DNA from: Spirochaetaceae bacterium
Lineage (GTDB): Bacteria; Spirochaetota; Spirochaetia; Treponematales; Breznakiellaceae
Direction of reading: 5' to 3'
NCBI GenBank assembly: GCA_031277165.1
Contig: JAISLT010000070.1
Span: forward strand, 1-36,599
DNA length: 36,599 nucleotides
Every line of letters starts with the position of its first letter. The stretch's first letter is position 1. The position numbers and the translations under genes were made by a program. The notes beneath the pieces were generated by a model that had not been told where the DNA came from, did no database searches, and saw nothing but the letters and a program-made list of their open reading frames with translations. Shown here piece by piece: positions 8,000 through 17,116 of the stretch.

Positions 8000-9562
8000 A
8001 TGGCTTTTACCCGGTTTTTTTCATGGTTTATTCTGATCCTGTTGTCTGCGGGGCTGCCGCTTTCCGCCCAGGAAGACGGCATCCCCGCACCGGTTTCAAC
8101 GGAAGAAGCCCCATCCACCGGAGGGGACGGAGCGGATGCGACGGCGTGGATTATCCCCATCGAGGGGGATATTGAACCTTCCCTGGTTACCTTTGTACGC
8201 AGAGAGGCCCGGCGGGCCCTGAACGAAAACGCCCAATATATTATTTTTGAAATCGATACCTTTGGCGGCCGGGTTGACTCGGCCCTGCAAATCACTTCTT
8301 TTATTATGTCCCTTAAAAATGCCAAGACCATCGCCTGGGTCCGGAACGGCGAAAACTCCATGGGGGTAAGCTGGTCCGCCGGGGCGCTGATCGCCCTTTC
8401 CTGCTCTGGGATTTATATGGCCCAGGGAACTTCCATGGGAGCGGCGGCTCCGGTGACCATCGGCGCCGACGGCAAGACCGAAGGAACCGGCGAAAAAACC
8501 GTGGCGGCGGTCCGTTCCCAAATTGCGGCGCTGGCCGAAAGAAACGGCTACCCCACGGGGATTGCCCTGGCCATGGTGGATTACGATGTGGAGTTATGGG
8601 AAGCCGAGGTAGACGGCGTCATCCGGGTCCTTACCGTGCAGGAGCTGGAACGGCTGGAATCCATGCCCCCGGGCCAACCGGGAACACCGGGCACGATACG
8701 GCGGGTGGGAATTATCTCCCCCGCGGGGAAACTGCTTTCGCTTACCGCGGGAGAAGCGTACCGTTACGGCCTTACCCGGGGGCTTGCCGACGACCGGGAG
8801 GAACTGCTTGCATTACTGGGGGCCAGAAATGTCTTGGAAGAAAGCACTCCCAGCGCGGCGGATTCTGTCATTTCGTTTTTAGTATCCGGTCCCGTCCAGG
8901 GCCTTTTGATCCTTCTGGGGCTGGTGATGATCTTTTTGGAACTACAGAGCCCCGGATTCGGCATCCCCGGAACCGCCGCAATCGTCTGCTTTCTGCTGGT
9001 CTTTGGCGCAAGCTTTCTTTTGGGCAGGGTCGATTCCCTGGAAATTATCCTCTTTGTGCTGGGCCTGGGCCTTTTGGCGGTGGAAATTTTTATTATCCCC
9101 GGATTTGGGCTTATCGGAATATCCGGGATGATACTTATTGCCCTCTCCTTGATATTTTCCATGCAGGATTTTATAATTCCCAGCGTTGAATGGGAATGGG
9201 CCCTGATGGGCCGGAACGCCACGGTGGTTTCCGTGGGCCTGCTGGCGGCAATTCTGGGCATCGCCGTTATTGCCCTTTTAGCGCCTAAAACAAGGATGTT
9301 CGATGCCTTGACCCTTAAAACCAAAATCGATCAAACCGCCAGCGAAGGCGGCGGCTGGCAGGAAAACGGGGACGTTGAATCGGATTATAAAAACCTTCTG
9401 GGGAAAACCGGCAGGACCATTACGGTGCTTCACCCCATTGGCAAGGCAGAAATAGACGGACAGGTCTTTCAGGTTGAAGCCGGCGGTTCCTATATGGAAA
9501 ACGGCAGCACCGTAAGGGTAATTAAAGTTCAAGGAAACACAATTATTGTGGGGAGTGTATAA
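8000..9562 (+). CDS. NfeD-family membrane-bound ClpP-class serine protease
   Basis: The 520-residue protein has a signal peptide ([24 protein letters not shown]). A periplasmic ClpP-class domain follows, with a GGRVDSA motif and the nucleophile region [10 protein letters not shown] (Ser126 likely catalytic) and [10 protein letters not shown]. Lys166 is the probable dyad partner. Four to five membrane segments lie between about 295 and 435. A C-terminal OB-fold NfeD domain begins at [14 protein letters not shown]. This is the NfeD1b architecture. Such proteases are typically encoded next to flotillin-like genes and are thought to cleave membrane proteins at or near lipid microdomains. ATG 8000 was chosen because the signal peptide starts there; the frame extends upstream without coding character. 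The stop is one base before floA. Confidence 0.9.
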   Translation: MAFTRFFSWFILILLSAGLPLSAQEDGIPAPVSTEEAPSTGGDGADATAWIIPIEGDIEPSLVTFVRREARRALNENAQYIIFEIDTFGGRVDSALQITSFIMSLKNAKTIAWVRNGENSMGVSWSAGALIALSCSGIYMAQGTSMGAAAPVTIGADGKTEGTGEKTVAAVRSQIAALAERNGYPTGIALAMVDYDVELWEAEVDGVIRVLTVQELERLESMPPGQPGTPGTIRRVGIISPAGKLLSLTAGEAYRYGLTRGLADDREELLALLGARNVLEESTPSAADSVISFLVSGPVQGLLILLGLVMIFLELQSPGFGIPGTAAIVCFLLVFGASFLLGRVDSLEIILFVLGLGLLAVEIFIIPGFGLIGISGMILIALSLIFSMQDFIIPSVEWEWALMGRNATVVSVGLLAAILGIAVIALLAPKTRMFDALTLKTKIDQTASEGGGWQENGDVESDYKNLLGKTGRTITVLHPIGKAEIDGQVFQVEAGGSYMENGSTVRVIKVQGNTIIVGSV

Positions 9563-9563
9563 A

Positions 9564-10553
9564 ATGAATTTAGGTATTGCGATTGTTATCGGCGTTGTAA
9601 TTGTGGCGTTAATAGCCCTGGGCTTTTTAATGCTCTTTTTCCGCTTCTTTGGGCTTTGGTTCCGGGCACTGCTCTCCGGCGCCCATGTAGGTTTGGGCCG
9701 GCTTATTGGCATGTGGCTGCGGCATGTAAACCCCGGAGTTATTGTCGATTCCCGGATCATGCTTAGCAAGGCGGGGATTGACGTAAGTTCCGACATGCTT
9801 GAAACCCACTTTCTTGCCCGGGGGGATGTGATGAAGGTAAGCCGGGCCCTGGTGGCCGCCAATAAGGCGAATATTCCCCTGCCCTTCCAGCGCGCCGCGG
9901 CGATCGATCTTGCCGGCCGGGATGTGCTTGATGCGGTACGGACCAGCGTTAACCCTAAGGTAATAGACTGCCCCGACACCACCAAAGGAAAGCTCACCAT
10001 CGACGCCGTGGCCAAAGACGGCATTCAGCTTCAAGTAAAGGCCAGGGTAACCGTTCGGGCCAACATCGAACGGCTCGTCGGCGGCGCCACCGAAGAGACC
10101 ATCATCGCCCGGGTTGGGGAAGGTATTGTTACCACCATCGGTTCTTCCGCATCCTACAAGGCGGTGCTGGAAAATCCCGATACTATTTCCCGGACGGTTC
10201 TTGCCAAGGGCTTGGATGCAGGAACCGCCTTTGAAATCCTTTCTATCGACATTGCCGACATTGACGTGGGGGCCAATGTGGGGGCCAAGCTTCAGGCCGA
10301 TCAGGCGGAGGCGGATAAACGGCGCTTCCAGGCGGAGGCAGAAAAACGCCGGGCCGCGGCCCAGGCCCAGGAACAGGAAATGCTTGCCCTGGTCCAGGAA
10401 AACCGGGCCAAGGTGGTACTGGCGGAGGCCCAGATCCCCCTGGCCATATCGGAGGCCTTTAAAAACGGCCACCTGGGGGTGCTGGATTATTACCGGCTTA
10501 AGAACATCCAGGCCGATACGGACATGCGGTCTTCCATCGGCAATAAAAAATGA
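9564..10553 (+). CDS. floA: Flotillin-like protein FloA
   Basis: FloA is a membrane-associated scaffold of functional membrane microdomains, related to Bacillus YqfA. The 329-residue product has an N-terminal membrane segment (5-27), a re-entrant hydrophobic stretch ([17 protein letters not shown]) and a SPFH/band-7-like core with [18 protein letters not shown]-terminal coiled-coil rich in Ala, Glu and Gln (about 245-295) probably supports oligomerisation. The start ATG lies one base after the nfeD stop, and the protease-flotillin pairing is the usual arrangement. The next gene follows after 48 bp. Confidence 0.95.
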   Translation: MNLGIAIVIGVVIVALIALGFLMLFFRFFGLWFRALLSGAHVGLGRLIGMWLRHVNPGVIVDSRIMLSKAGIDVSSDMLETHFLARGDVMKVSRALVAANKANIPLPFQRAAAIDLAGRDVLDAVRTSVNPKVIDCPDTTKGKLTIDAVAKDGIQLQVKARVTVRANIERLVGGATEETIIARVGEGIVTTIGSSASYKAVLENPDTISRTVLAKGLDAGTAFEILSIDIADIDVGANVGAKLQADQAEADKRRFQAEAEKRRAAAQAQEQEMLALVQENRAKVVLAEAQIPLAISEAFKNGHLGVLDYYRLKNIQADTDMRSSIGNKK

Positions 10554-10601
10554 GCCGCCCCGCCATGGGTAAAAGCCCGGTTTTAGGGAGACCGCCGTAT
10601 T

Positions 10602-11102
10602 TTGGATGATCTAGTAAACAATCTGATTTACCTTTTTCCCGTGGCCTTGTTTATTGCCGCCCGGATTATCAGCATAAAGCAAAGCGGCGAAAAAAAACGG
10701 CGGCAAAAAGAATCCACCGGTAAGCTGGTAGAGAAGATCCAAGAGGTAAAAAAGAATCCCGCTTACGCAAAATCCCTAACGGAAGATACGGAAGTATATA
10801 TTCCCCCCTCCCGGAACCTTGTGCAAAATTCCCCCAGGGCAAAAAAGAAAGCCGCCGGGGGGGGCGCCAAAACGGCCCCACCCCAGGGCGGATACACAAG
10901 CCCCTTCTTTAAGGAAGAGGAAGCCGCCGGACCGGATCGTCCGGCAGGCCCCGCCCAGGGCGAAAAAAACTCCCCCGCCGGAGCTGCCCTGCCGCCGGAG
11001 ACCTCCGGCGGCATCCTCCCCGAAGGATTAACAACCCTGCAGCAGGCCCTTATGTGGTCGGAAATTTTAGCGGCCCCCAGGGGCGAGCAGGATGCTTTTT
11101 AA
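10602..11102 (+). CDS. Small membrane-anchored, Lys/Pro-rich protein downstream of floA
   Basis: The 166-residue product starts with TTG (10602-10604); a GGGAG lies about 12 bases upstream. One N-terminal hydrophobic segment (NLIYLFPVALFIAARIISI) is followed by a strongly basic stretch (KQSGEKKRRQKES). The middle is low-complexity and rich in Pro, Gly, Ala and Lys, and a short C-terminal helix follows (LTTLQQALMWSEILAAPRGE). This layout suggests a membrane-anchored cytoplasmic protein with a disordered linker and a short docking helix. I do not recognise a family. Its position directly after nfeD-floA suggests it is part of the same operon and possibly an accessory of that complex. Confidence 0.7.
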   Translation: MDDLVNNLIYLFPVALFIAARIISIKQSGEKKRRQKESTGKLVEKIQEVKKNPAYAKSLTEDTEVYIPPSRNLVQNSPRAKKKAAGGGAKTAPPQGGYTSPFFKEEEAAGPDRPAGPAQGEKNSPAGAALPPETSGGILPEGLTTLQQALMWSEILAAPRGEQDAF

Positions 11103-11106
11103 GGTA

Positions 11107-11189
11107 CTAGCAGTTTGTTGCGCTTCGCGCATAAATTGTATAAAAATTCACGAAAGTGAATTTTTATACCGTGTGCGACAGGCTCCTAG
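11107..11189. repeat. 83-bp imperfect palindrome with a perfect 14-bp central stem
   Basis: The core GTATAAAAATTCAC-GAAA-GTGAATTTTTATAC (11138-11169) is a perfect 14-bp stem closed by a GAAA tetraloop. The outer arms also match: CTAGCAGTTTGTTGCGC (from 11107) against the complement of GTGCGACAGGCTCCTAG (11173-11189), differing mainly by transitions. The unit starts five bases after the stop of the preceding gene. The form is that of a MITE- or REP-like element that would fold into a long hairpin; it could also act as a bidirectional terminator. Confidence 0.6.
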
Positions 11190-11720
11190 CAGCTTGATTA
11201 CACTAAATGACTTGTTATGCGAAAAAAGACAAGAAAAAGAATATAAACCACCAACGAACCTTCGGTTCGAGCGCACCAAGGTACACGAAGGATCAGATTC
11301 TTAGACTTTATTCGCCGTGGGGTCTAATACCCCGCTGCTCTGCGCTAAACTTGACCCACAAATACGAATGAAGATAAAAAACCAGGCGCACGAAGGAAGG
11401 GTTAGAGAACGACTCTCCGTACTCCGGTTTTAAAGTGCTGTACATTGAATTTGTATAAACCAGGTATTTATTTTTCACATTCCACAAAAATCCCCTGTTG
11501 TGTCACTTCATGCTGTAAACAGGTTTGATAGGTACTCTCTAGTAAGCCCGGTCCCAGAAATGAATGGACTTCATATGCGTAATCCAGCACATTTTTGGCG
11601 AGTTTTTCTTGTTCGCGCGTAATCATCTTTCTTCCCTTTGTGCGCCTGCGAACCGAAGGTTCGACTTCGCCTTGGTGGTAAAATTCTTAAAAATGCTTTT
11701 TAGCCTAATCAAGCTGCTAG
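11186..11720. mobile_element. 535-bp unit bounded by 15-bp perfect inverted repeats, carrying a decayed GxxExxY gene
   Basis: CTAGCAGCTTGATTA (11186-11200) is matched exactly in inverted orientation by TAATCAAGCTGCTAG (11706-11720). The right repeat contains the TAG stop codon of queA (minus strand), so the unit directly abuts that gene. Inside are a truncated GxxExxY gene on the minus strand and a GGGGTATTAGACCCC repeat. GAACC-TTC-GGTTC hairpins stand on both sides (11256-11268; inverted copy at about 11649-11663), and there are degenerate CACGAAGG-type motifs. No transposase is present, so if it is mobile it would move in trans. The mobile interpretation is an inference. Confidence 0.45.
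11402..11626 (-). pseudogene. GxxExxY protein gene with internal deletion and stop
   Basis: On the minus strand, ATG 11626 (with AAAGGGAAG upstream) opens a 52-residue frame: MITREQEKLAKNVLDYAYEV followed by HSFLGPGLLESTYQ. This is the conserved N-terminus of GxxExxY (PDDEXK_3-like) proteins, including the G-P-G-L-L-E-S-x-Y motif. The frame stops at TAA 11468-11470, but the same frame then reads LYKFNVQHFKTGVRRVVL and a TAA at 11402. That is the typical C-terminus of the family. The roughly 50 central residues that carry the nuclease-like core are missing. The gene is therefore an internally deleted remnant, not a functional copy. The original function of the family is unknown. Confidence 0.8.
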
Positions 11721-12808
11721 CTAATCAACATGGCATCGCCGTAACTAAAAAACCGGTATCCCCTCTGAACCGCTTCGGCATAGGTTTCCAGGATCAAATC
11801 CCTGCCGGCCAGGGGTTCGTTGCGCCATTGGCCTGCAAAGGCGGAAACCAGCATCAACAGGGTGGAACCGGGGGTGTGGAAATTGGTAAAAAGGGCGTCC
11901 ACGGCCTTAAACCGGTAACCGGGGTATATAAAAATCGAGGTAAGCCCTTCGCCGGCCCTTATTTCCCCGGCCCAGGCCGATTCCAAAGTCCGGGCGCTGG
12001 TGGTTCCCACGGCCACGATCTTCCGCCGGGAAGCGCCGGCGCGGTTGATCTGCCGGGCCGCCTCGGGGCTGATGCTGTAGGCTTCTTCGTGCATCGCATG
12101 GTCCTTAATATTTTCGGCCCGGACGGGCAGAAAGGTCCCCAGTCCTACGTGGAGGGTTACGAAGGTTCTTTCTACCCCCGCCCTGTCCAGGGCTTCCAGC
12201 AGTTCCCCGGTAAAGTGGAGCCCCGCGGTGGGGGCCGCCACGGAGGCGCCGGGACCCAGGGCCGCTCCGGCAGTTCCGTCGGCATACACGGTCTGATACC
12301 GTTCACCGTCGGATTCCTCGTCCTGCCGGTTAATATATGAAGGCAGGGGCATGCGGCCATGGAGATCAAGCCACTGGTCGTCCACGGGAAAATCAAACCG
12401 GAGAAAACGGAATTCCTTTTCATTCGCCGGTCCTTCGACGATCTCTCCCTCCAGGTTTCCCTCAAAACGGTACCGGCTCCCCGGTTTCCGCCGCCGTGTC
12501 CGGGGGATCATCACCTTCCAGGTATACCGGTCAAGGCGGTTTAATAAAAGAAAATCCGCCCTGGCCCCGGTGGTCAGGGAAATTCCCGGAAGCCGGGCCC
12601 GGCGGACCCGGGAATTGTTAAACACCAGCAGGGGATTTTTGCCGCAGAATCCGGAAGCCAGCAGATCCGGCAGATCCTCCACCATGCGGTGTTCCCGGCT
12701 GCGGGAGGTCCGGTCAAGGACCATGAGCCGGCTCTTGCCCCGTTCCGGGCTGGGGTACTGGGCAATGCGGTCCCGGGGAAGATCAAAATAAAAATCCCCG
12801 GGCTTCAT
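11717..12808 (-). CDS. queA: S-adenosylmethionine:tRNA ribosyltransferase-isomerase QueA
   Basis: QueA transfers the ribosyl part of S-adenosylmethionine to 7-aminomethyl-7-deazaguanine in tRNA to form epoxyqueuosine, the penultimate step of queuosine synthesis. The 363-residue product has the family N-terminus ([20 protein letters not shown]) and the blocks [33 protein letters not shown] and [17 protein letters not shown]. The start overlaps the ruvB stop by four bases (ATGA), so it is coupled to ruvB. The ruvA-ruvB-queA order is common in bacteria. Its TAG stop lies within the 15-bp inverted repeat of the adjoining element. Confidence 0.95.
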   Translation of the reverse strand: MKPGDFYFDLPRDRIAQYPSPERGKSRLMVLDRTSRSREHRMVEDLPDLLASGFCGKNPLLVFNNSRVRRARLPGISLTTGARADFLLLNRLDRYTWKVMIPRTRRRKPGSRYRFEGNLEGEIVEGPANEKEFRFLRFDFPVDDQWLDLHGRMPLPSYINRQDEESDGERYQTVYADGTAGAALGPGASVAAPTAGLHFTGELLEALDRAGVERTFVTLHVGLGTFLPVRAENIKDHAMHEEAYSISPEAARQINRAGASRRKIVAVGTTSARTLESAWAGEIRAGEGLTSIFIYPGYRFKAVDALFTNFHTPGSTLLMLVSAFAGQWRNEPLAGRDLILETYAEAVQRGYRFFSYGDAMLIS

Positions 12809-13830
12809 AAAAAGAGTTCGTTCCCGGGTTTTTCAAGTCCCAAATGGCTATAGGCCAAACCGGTGGCAACCCTGCCCCGGGGGGTGCGCTGGAGCAGCCC
12901 CACCTGTATCAGGTAGGGTTCGTAGTAGTCTTCCAGGGTATCCACCGTTTCACCCACGGAAATAGCCAGGGTTTCGGCCCCCACGGGGCCTCCCTTGTAC
13001 CGTTCGATAATTATCCGGAGGATTTCCCTGTCGTGCCGCTCCAGGCCCAGGCCGTCTATTTCCAGCCGCTTAAGTCCCTGGGAAACCACCCCGGCGCTGA
13101 TCTTTCCGTCCCCCAGTACCTGGGCAAAATCCCGCATGCGCCGCAGCAGCCGGTTGGCCACCCGGGGGGTGCCCCTGGAAGAGGCCGCTAAAAGGACCGC
13201 GGCGTTGTCCTCCAGGGCGGTTTTTAGGATCCCCGCGGAACGGCGGACAATCGCTTCCATGTCTTCTTTCTTGTAAAAATTAAACCGGCAGGTAATGCCA
13301 AAACGGCTTATGAGGGGACTGGAGACGTTTCCCGCCTTGGTGGTGGCTCCCACCAGGGTAAAGGGCTGTATGGGGATCCGGATGGTCCTGGCGCTGGGTC
13401 CCTGGCCGATAATCCAGTCAAGCTCGTAATCTTCCATGGCGATGTAAAGCATCTCTTCAATCGCCGGTTTGAGCCGGTGAATTTCGTCGATAAAGAAGAC
13501 GGTCTTTTCGGTCACCGTGGTAAGAATACCCGCCAGATCCTTGGGCTTGTCCAGGGCCGGGGCGGAGGTAACCTTAAAATCCACCCCCAGTTCCCGGGCC
13601 ACAACCTGGGCCAGGGTGGTTTTTCCCAACCCCGGGGGGCCGGTAAGAAAAAGATGATCCAGGCTTTCCTGCCGTTCCCGGGCGGCAGATATGAACACCA
13701 ACAGATTTTCTTTCATTTCCCGCTGGCCCAAAAAATCTTGCAGCCGCTGGGGGCGAAGGGATAGATCCCTCTCGTCCTCCTCCCGCGGATCGGCCCTGGT
13801 TATGCCCCGATCTCTATTGTCTTTTTCCAA
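12805..13830 (-). CDS. ruvB: Holliday junction branch-migration ATPase RuvB
   Basis: RuvB is the hexameric motor that drives branch migration of Holliday junctions together with RuvA. The 341-residue product has the family block [12 protein letters not shown], Walker A GPPGLGKT (64-71), Walker [11 protein letters not shown] (Asp115-Glu116), the sensor motif LVGATTKAG and the C-terminal winged-helix region RTPRGRVAT. The start is TTG at 13830, preceded by GGAG six bases upstream. It lies 17 bp after ruvA and overlaps queA by four bases. Confidence 0.96.
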   Translation of the reverse strand: MEKDNRDRGITRADPREEDERDLSLRPQRLQDFLGQREMKENLLVFISAARERQESLDHLFLTGPPGLGKTTLAQVVARELGVDFKVTSAPALDKPKDLAGILTTVTEKTVFFIDEIHRLKPAIEEMLYIAMEDYELDWIIGQGPSARTIRIPIQPFTLVGATTKAGNVSSPLISRFGITCRFNFYKKEDMEAIVRRSAGILKTALEDNAAVLLAASSRGTPRVANRLLRRMRDFAQVLGDGKISAGVVSQGLKRLEIDGLGLERHDREILRIIIERYKGGPVGAETLAISVGETVDTLEDYYEPYLIQVGLLQRTPRGRVATGLAYSHLGLEKPGNELFL

Positions 13831-13847
13831 TGTACGCTCCGCACAAT

Positions 13848-14444
13848 TTAGCCGCCCCCGGACAAGAGAACAATGGCCCGTTTAAAAAGTTCCTGTTCCT
13901 GCTCGGCGCCGCTTATGTTCCGGGGAAGTTCCGCCCCGGCCTTTTCCAGCGCATCCGCCGCCAGACGTTTGTCGTAGCCCATTTCAAAAAGGGCCTCCAC
14001 CAGATCCCCGTAGGGGGATGCCCCGGCGGGGATGGTTTTGGAAAAGGCAAGTTTTCCCCGCAGGGCCAGGAGCATCTTTTGGGCGGTTTTTTTGCCAAGG
14101 CCGGGGACCGCCTCGAGCCGGGCCAGATCTTCGGTCTCCAGGGCCCTTTCCAGTTCTTCCTGGCCTATGCCGCCCATAATTTTAAGGGCCCCCCGGGGGC
14201 CAATTCCCTCTACTTTAAGGAGTTCCAGAAATGTGGCCCGCCGGACTTCGCCGGAAAAACCAAAGAGCCGCATCTGATCTTCCTTATGGTAGAGCCAGGT
14301 AAAAACCCGGCCCTCTTCCCCCGGCGGGGGAAGGGCCCCAAGATCCGTGGCGGGCACGGAAATATCCCATTCAAGGCCCCCGGTTTCCACCCGCAGCATG
14401 TCTTCGGTTTTTTCGGTAATAATCCCCCGGATGCTGTTAAACAT
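13848..14444 (-). CDS. ruvA: Holliday junction DNA-binding protein RuvA
   Basis: RuvA binds the four-way junction as a tetramer and loads RuvB. The 198-residue product has the N-terminal OB-fold ([12 protein letters not shown]), the [12 protein letters not shown] segment, and two helix-hairpin-helix motifs ([10 protein letters not shown] and [13 protein letters not shown]). The C-terminal domain III ([20 protein letters not shown]) contacts RuvB. No strong ribosome-binding site is visible at ATG 14444. The 77 bp between nikO and ruvA hold a TTCCCC-TTC-GGGGAA hairpin (14492-14506). Confidence 0.95.
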   Translation of the reverse strand: MFNSIRGIITEKTEDMLRVETGGLEWDISVPATDLGALPPPGEEGRVFTWLYHKEDQMRLFGFSGEVRRATFLELLKVEGIGPRGALKIMGGIGQEELERALETEDLARLEAVPGLGKKTAQKMLLALRGKLAFSKTIPAGASPYGDLVEALFEMGYDKRLAADALEKAGAELPRNISGAEQEQELFKRAIVLLSGGG

Positions 14445-14491
14445 ATGAAAAGCTTACCATGGGTTAAACCGGCAGGTTAAGTCCCGGGGTG

Positions 14492-14506
14492 TTCCCCTTC
14501 GGGGAA
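14492..14506 (-). terminator. Short GC hairpin between nikO and ruvA
   Basis: TTCCCC-TTC-GGGGAA forms a 6-bp stem 16 bp after the nikO stop on the minus strand. There is no T-run, so it may be a partial terminator or an mRNA-stabilising stem separating the nickel genes from ruvA-ruvB-queA. Confidence 0.3.
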
Positions 14507-14521
14507 GCGGCATCGCGGATG

Positions 14522-15241
14522 CTACAGCCCCCAGCGTTCCAGCGCTTCGGCGTCGTCCAGCAGGGAAGAACCGGGGGCGTCCGCACGGATCCTTCCTACC
14601 TTAAGTATGAGGGTCCGGGTACAGAGCCTGCGGGCCAGATCAAAATCGTGGGTGGCTATTATCATGGCCGTTTTAAGATCCGAAAGGATCCGGATAAGTT
14701 TCCGCCGGGCCGCAGGATCAAGAAAAGACCCGGGTTCATCCAACAGCAATAGATCCGGTTCCATAATAAGGATCCCCGCCAATGCCGCAAGCCGTTTTTC
14801 TCCCCCCGAAAGATGGTGAATCGAGCGCTCCCTAAGACCCGCCATACCCAGGTTCTGCAGCAGCGCATCGAGCTTCTCTTCCAGGGTTTCTTCGTCCATG
14901 CCGTAATTCCGGGGACCAAAGCAAAGGTCCTCTTCCACCGTGGGCATAAAAAGCTGATCCTCGGGGTTCTGAAACAAAAGCCCCGTTTTTTTTCGCAGTT
15001 CACCGATGCGGCTTTGGCAGACCGGAACACCCCCCACGGAAAGGCTCCCCTCCGCCGGAAGGAGCATCCCCGCCAGGGTCAGGAGCAGCGTCGACTTGCC
15101 CGCCCCGTTTGCCCCCGCCAGGGCGATCCTTTCCCCCGGTTCTGCCGAAAAGGAAAGGTCCCGCAAAGCCCCTTCTTTTTCCCGGACATACCGGACCGTC
15201 ACATGGGAACAGCGGATGATCCCCACCGGGGGACTGTTCAT
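14522..15241 (-). CDS. nikO: Nickel/cobalt ECF transporter ATPase
   Basis: This is the ATP-binding subunit of an energy-coupling-factor transporter for nickel or cobalt. The 239-residue product has Walker A GANGAGKST (43-51), Q-loop Gln91 within LLFQNPEDQLF, signature LSGGE (144-148), Walker B LLLLDEP and the switch histidine in IATHD. The NPEDQ motif after the Q-loop is typical of CbiO/NikO. Its start overlaps the nikQ stop by four bases (ATGA). Nickel rather than cobalt is inferred from the adjoining lar genes and the NikMN fusion. Confidence 0.9.
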   Translation of the reverse strand: MNSPPVGIIRCSHVTVRYVREKEGALRDLSFSAEPGERIALAGANGAGKSTLLLTLAGMLLPAEGSLSVGGVPVCQSRIGELRKKTGLLFQNPEDQLFMPTVEEDLCFGPRNYGMDEETLEEKLDALLQNLGMAGLRERSIHHLSGGEKRLAALAGILIMEPDLLLLDEPGSFLDPAARRKLIRILSDLKTAMIIATHDFDLARRLCTRTLILKVGRIRADAPGSSLLDDAEALERWGL

Positions 15242-16047
15242 GGCGCCGCCGGAACGCTAAAGAGGCCCCCGGCAAAAAGACTAAGGTTAAAAAACCGAAG
15301 AACCAGCGCCGCCGCGGAAAGCAGGATCACATACAAAAAATCCACGGGCCTAAACTGCGGTTCCCTTTTTTGCCTGTATACTCCGTCAAAACCCCGGCAT
15401 CTCATGGCCCGGTACACCCGGTCTGCCCGGTCAACGCTTCGGATCAACAGGCTTCCAAGGAAGCCTCCCATATCCTGCATGCGGATCCTTTCTTTGCCGG
15501 AACGAAGTGAATAGGCGGCGCCCATGGAGGCCGCCTCCCCCAGCAGGACCGAAACATACCGCCAGGTCATAATGAACTGCAGGCAGAGTATCCGGGGCAT
15601 CCCCATCCGGACAAGCTGGCGGTTGATCCCGCCGTAGGAAGTGGTGGCGATAAGGATCAGGGCCCCCGCCACGGTTAGGCAGGTCCTAAGGAAGATAGAA
15701 ACAAAGGAAACCATGCCGGTACTTATCCGCAGGGGGCCCAGAAAAAATGCCGTGTCCCGGTACGCCAAAAGACAGCTCAGGGCCCCCAGCAAGGCAAAGG
15801 GCAGGGCGGCCAAAAGCCGGGGGAAAAAAATCCGCCAGGGGGTTTCCGAAAGCGGCATAAGTACCGCGGGGTATAGAACAAAGGGAACCATGCCGCTTAC
15901 CGCCAGGGGAGAAAACGAAACAAGCACCCCCGTATATACGGCCAGGACGATGATCTTGGCCCCCGGATGCAGCCGGTGAACCGGCGAATCCCCCCGGGCA
16001 AGAAGTTCCAGCTGATCGATACCCCGGATTTTGCGGTACAGGATCAT
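15238..16047 (-). CDS. nikQ: Nickel/cobalt ECF transporter transmembrane subunit
   Basis: This is the coupling membrane subunit (CbiQ/NikQ family) that connects the ATPase to the substrate-binding subunit. The 269-residue product starts with the family-typical RLHPGAKIIVLAVYT, has about five to six membrane segments, and carries the cytoplasmic coupling region with RSVDRADRVYRAMRCRGFDG, the conserved Ala-Arg-Gly type motif near the C-terminus. It lies 9 bp after nikMN and overlaps nikO by four bases. Confidence 0.9.
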   Translation of the reverse strand: MILYRKIRGIDQLELLARGDSPVHRLHPGAKIIVLAVYTGVLVSFSPLAVSGMVPFVLYPAVLMPLSETPWRIFFPRLLAALPFALLGALSCLLAYRDTAFFLGPLRISTGMVSFVSIFLRTCLTVAGALILIATTSYGGINRQLVRMGMPRILCLQFIMTWRYVSVLLGEAASMGAAYSLRSGKERIRMQDMGGFLGSLLIRSVDRADRVYRAMRCRGFDGVYRQKREPQFRPVDFLYVILLSAAALVLRFFNLSLFAGGLFSVPAAP

Positions 16048-16056
16048 AAACCGCGC

Positions 16057-17091
16057 CTATGCGGCCCTGGGTTTACGTCGAAGGCCCTGTATACACAGCC
16101 CGGTAAGAACCGCCAGGGCCACCGTAATAAGGCTGCCCACAATTCCCGCCAGGGCGGTTCCTGCGGCCTCCGGGACATTTCCCCCAAGTCCGTAATCGGG
16201 CATAAGGGCGGTTTTTTCCACCACCGCCGCCGCGGCCCCATACACCGGCCCTTCCTGTTCAAGTTCTGCGGTTCCCGCCACTCCCTCTATGGACCATTCA
16301 AGCCCATCCGGGTTGGCCGAAGCAAAGATCGAAAGCAAGCCCCCGGTAATAACCGTAAGTACCACAAATACCACCAGGATATTCCGCAGCGGCAGGGAAA
16401 CCGGCAGCTTTTCCCCGGAGGCGGAACTTGCCAGCAGTTCCGGCCGGGCGCTCTGAACATAGGACAGTACCGCCGCTGTAACCAGACCTTCCACAATGCC
16501 TATGGCAAGATGGATGGGCTGCATTAGAATCAAAAAACCGGTAAAGGGCAGGGCGCTGATGCCGGAAAAAAAGGTCTCCAGCACCACGCAAAGGGCCCCC
16601 ACTTGAAGTCCCGCAATAACAGAAAGGACCGATGCGGCGGTGATCCGCCCTTTGGATGCCCCGCCCTTGACCAGGGGTTTAAAGATAAACCGGTAGGCCA
16701 AAAGGGCCGTAACTCCCATATTAAAGACATTGCATCCGTAGGCCAGGAGTCCGCCGTCGGCAAAGAAAAGGCACTGGATAAGCAATACCGACGCCAGGGT
16801 CAGCAGGGCCGGAAAGGGCCCCAATACGGCGGCCAGGAGTATCCCCCCGCCTATGTGGCCGCTGGAGCCGGTGCCGGGGATAGTAAAATTGATCATCTGC
16901 CCCGCAAAAACAAAGGCCCCCATAATTCCCATCAGGGGGATTTTCTTTTCGTCCAGGGTATTCTCTAAACCCAATGCGCCGGATTTGGCGTTTCCCCCCA
17001 TTTTTTTTACCGCGTACCCAAGGGCCCCGGCGCTTACCGCCCACATTCCTCCGCCCACCGCAGGGGACAACAAGGCATCTGCCATGTGCAT
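16057..17091 (-). CDS. nikMN: Nickel ECF transporter substrate-binding component, NikMN fusion
   Basis: This membrane S-component binds the metal. The 344-residue protein begins MHMADALLSP. The N-terminal Met-His-Met is the known metal-binding end of CbiM/NikM, with His2 as ligand. Further family blocks are MGAFVFAGQMINFTIPGTGSSGH and the helices to about residue 235. The C-terminal third (about 238-335) has one membrane segment, an extracytoplasmic loop with NPDGLEWSIEGV and a second membrane segment. This is the NikN/PDGKE-type domain fused to NikM. The strong GGAGG site six bases before ATG 17091 fixes the start, which matters because the N-terminus is functional. It follows larB by 25 bp. 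Confidence 0.92.
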   Translation of the reverse strand: MHMADALLSPAVGGGMWAVSAGALGYAVKKMGGNAKSGALGLENTLDEKKIPLMGIMGAFVFAGQMINFTIPGTGSSGHIGGGILLAAVLGPFPALLTLASVLLIQCLFFADGGLLAYGCNVFNMGVTALLAYRFIFKPLVKGGASKGRITAASVLSVIAGLQVGALCVVLETFFSGISALPFTGFLILMQPIHLAIGIVEGLVTAAVLSYVQSARPELLASSASGEKLPVSLPLRNILVVFVVLTVITGGLLSIFASANPDGLEWSIEGVAGTAELEQEGPVYGAAAAVVEKTALMPDYGLGGNVPEAAGTALAGIVGSLITVALAVLTGLCIQGLRRKPRAA

Positions 17092-17116
17092 GTTATTCCT
17101 CCATAAATAATAGATT

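Noticed and set aside
11564-12340. Large plus-strand open frame opposite queA
   Set aside because: Gly/Pro-rich shadow translation caused by GC-rich codons of queA on the other strand.
14813-15514. Plus-strand frame opposite nikO and nikQ
   Set aside because: Shadow of two well-supported ECF transporter genes.
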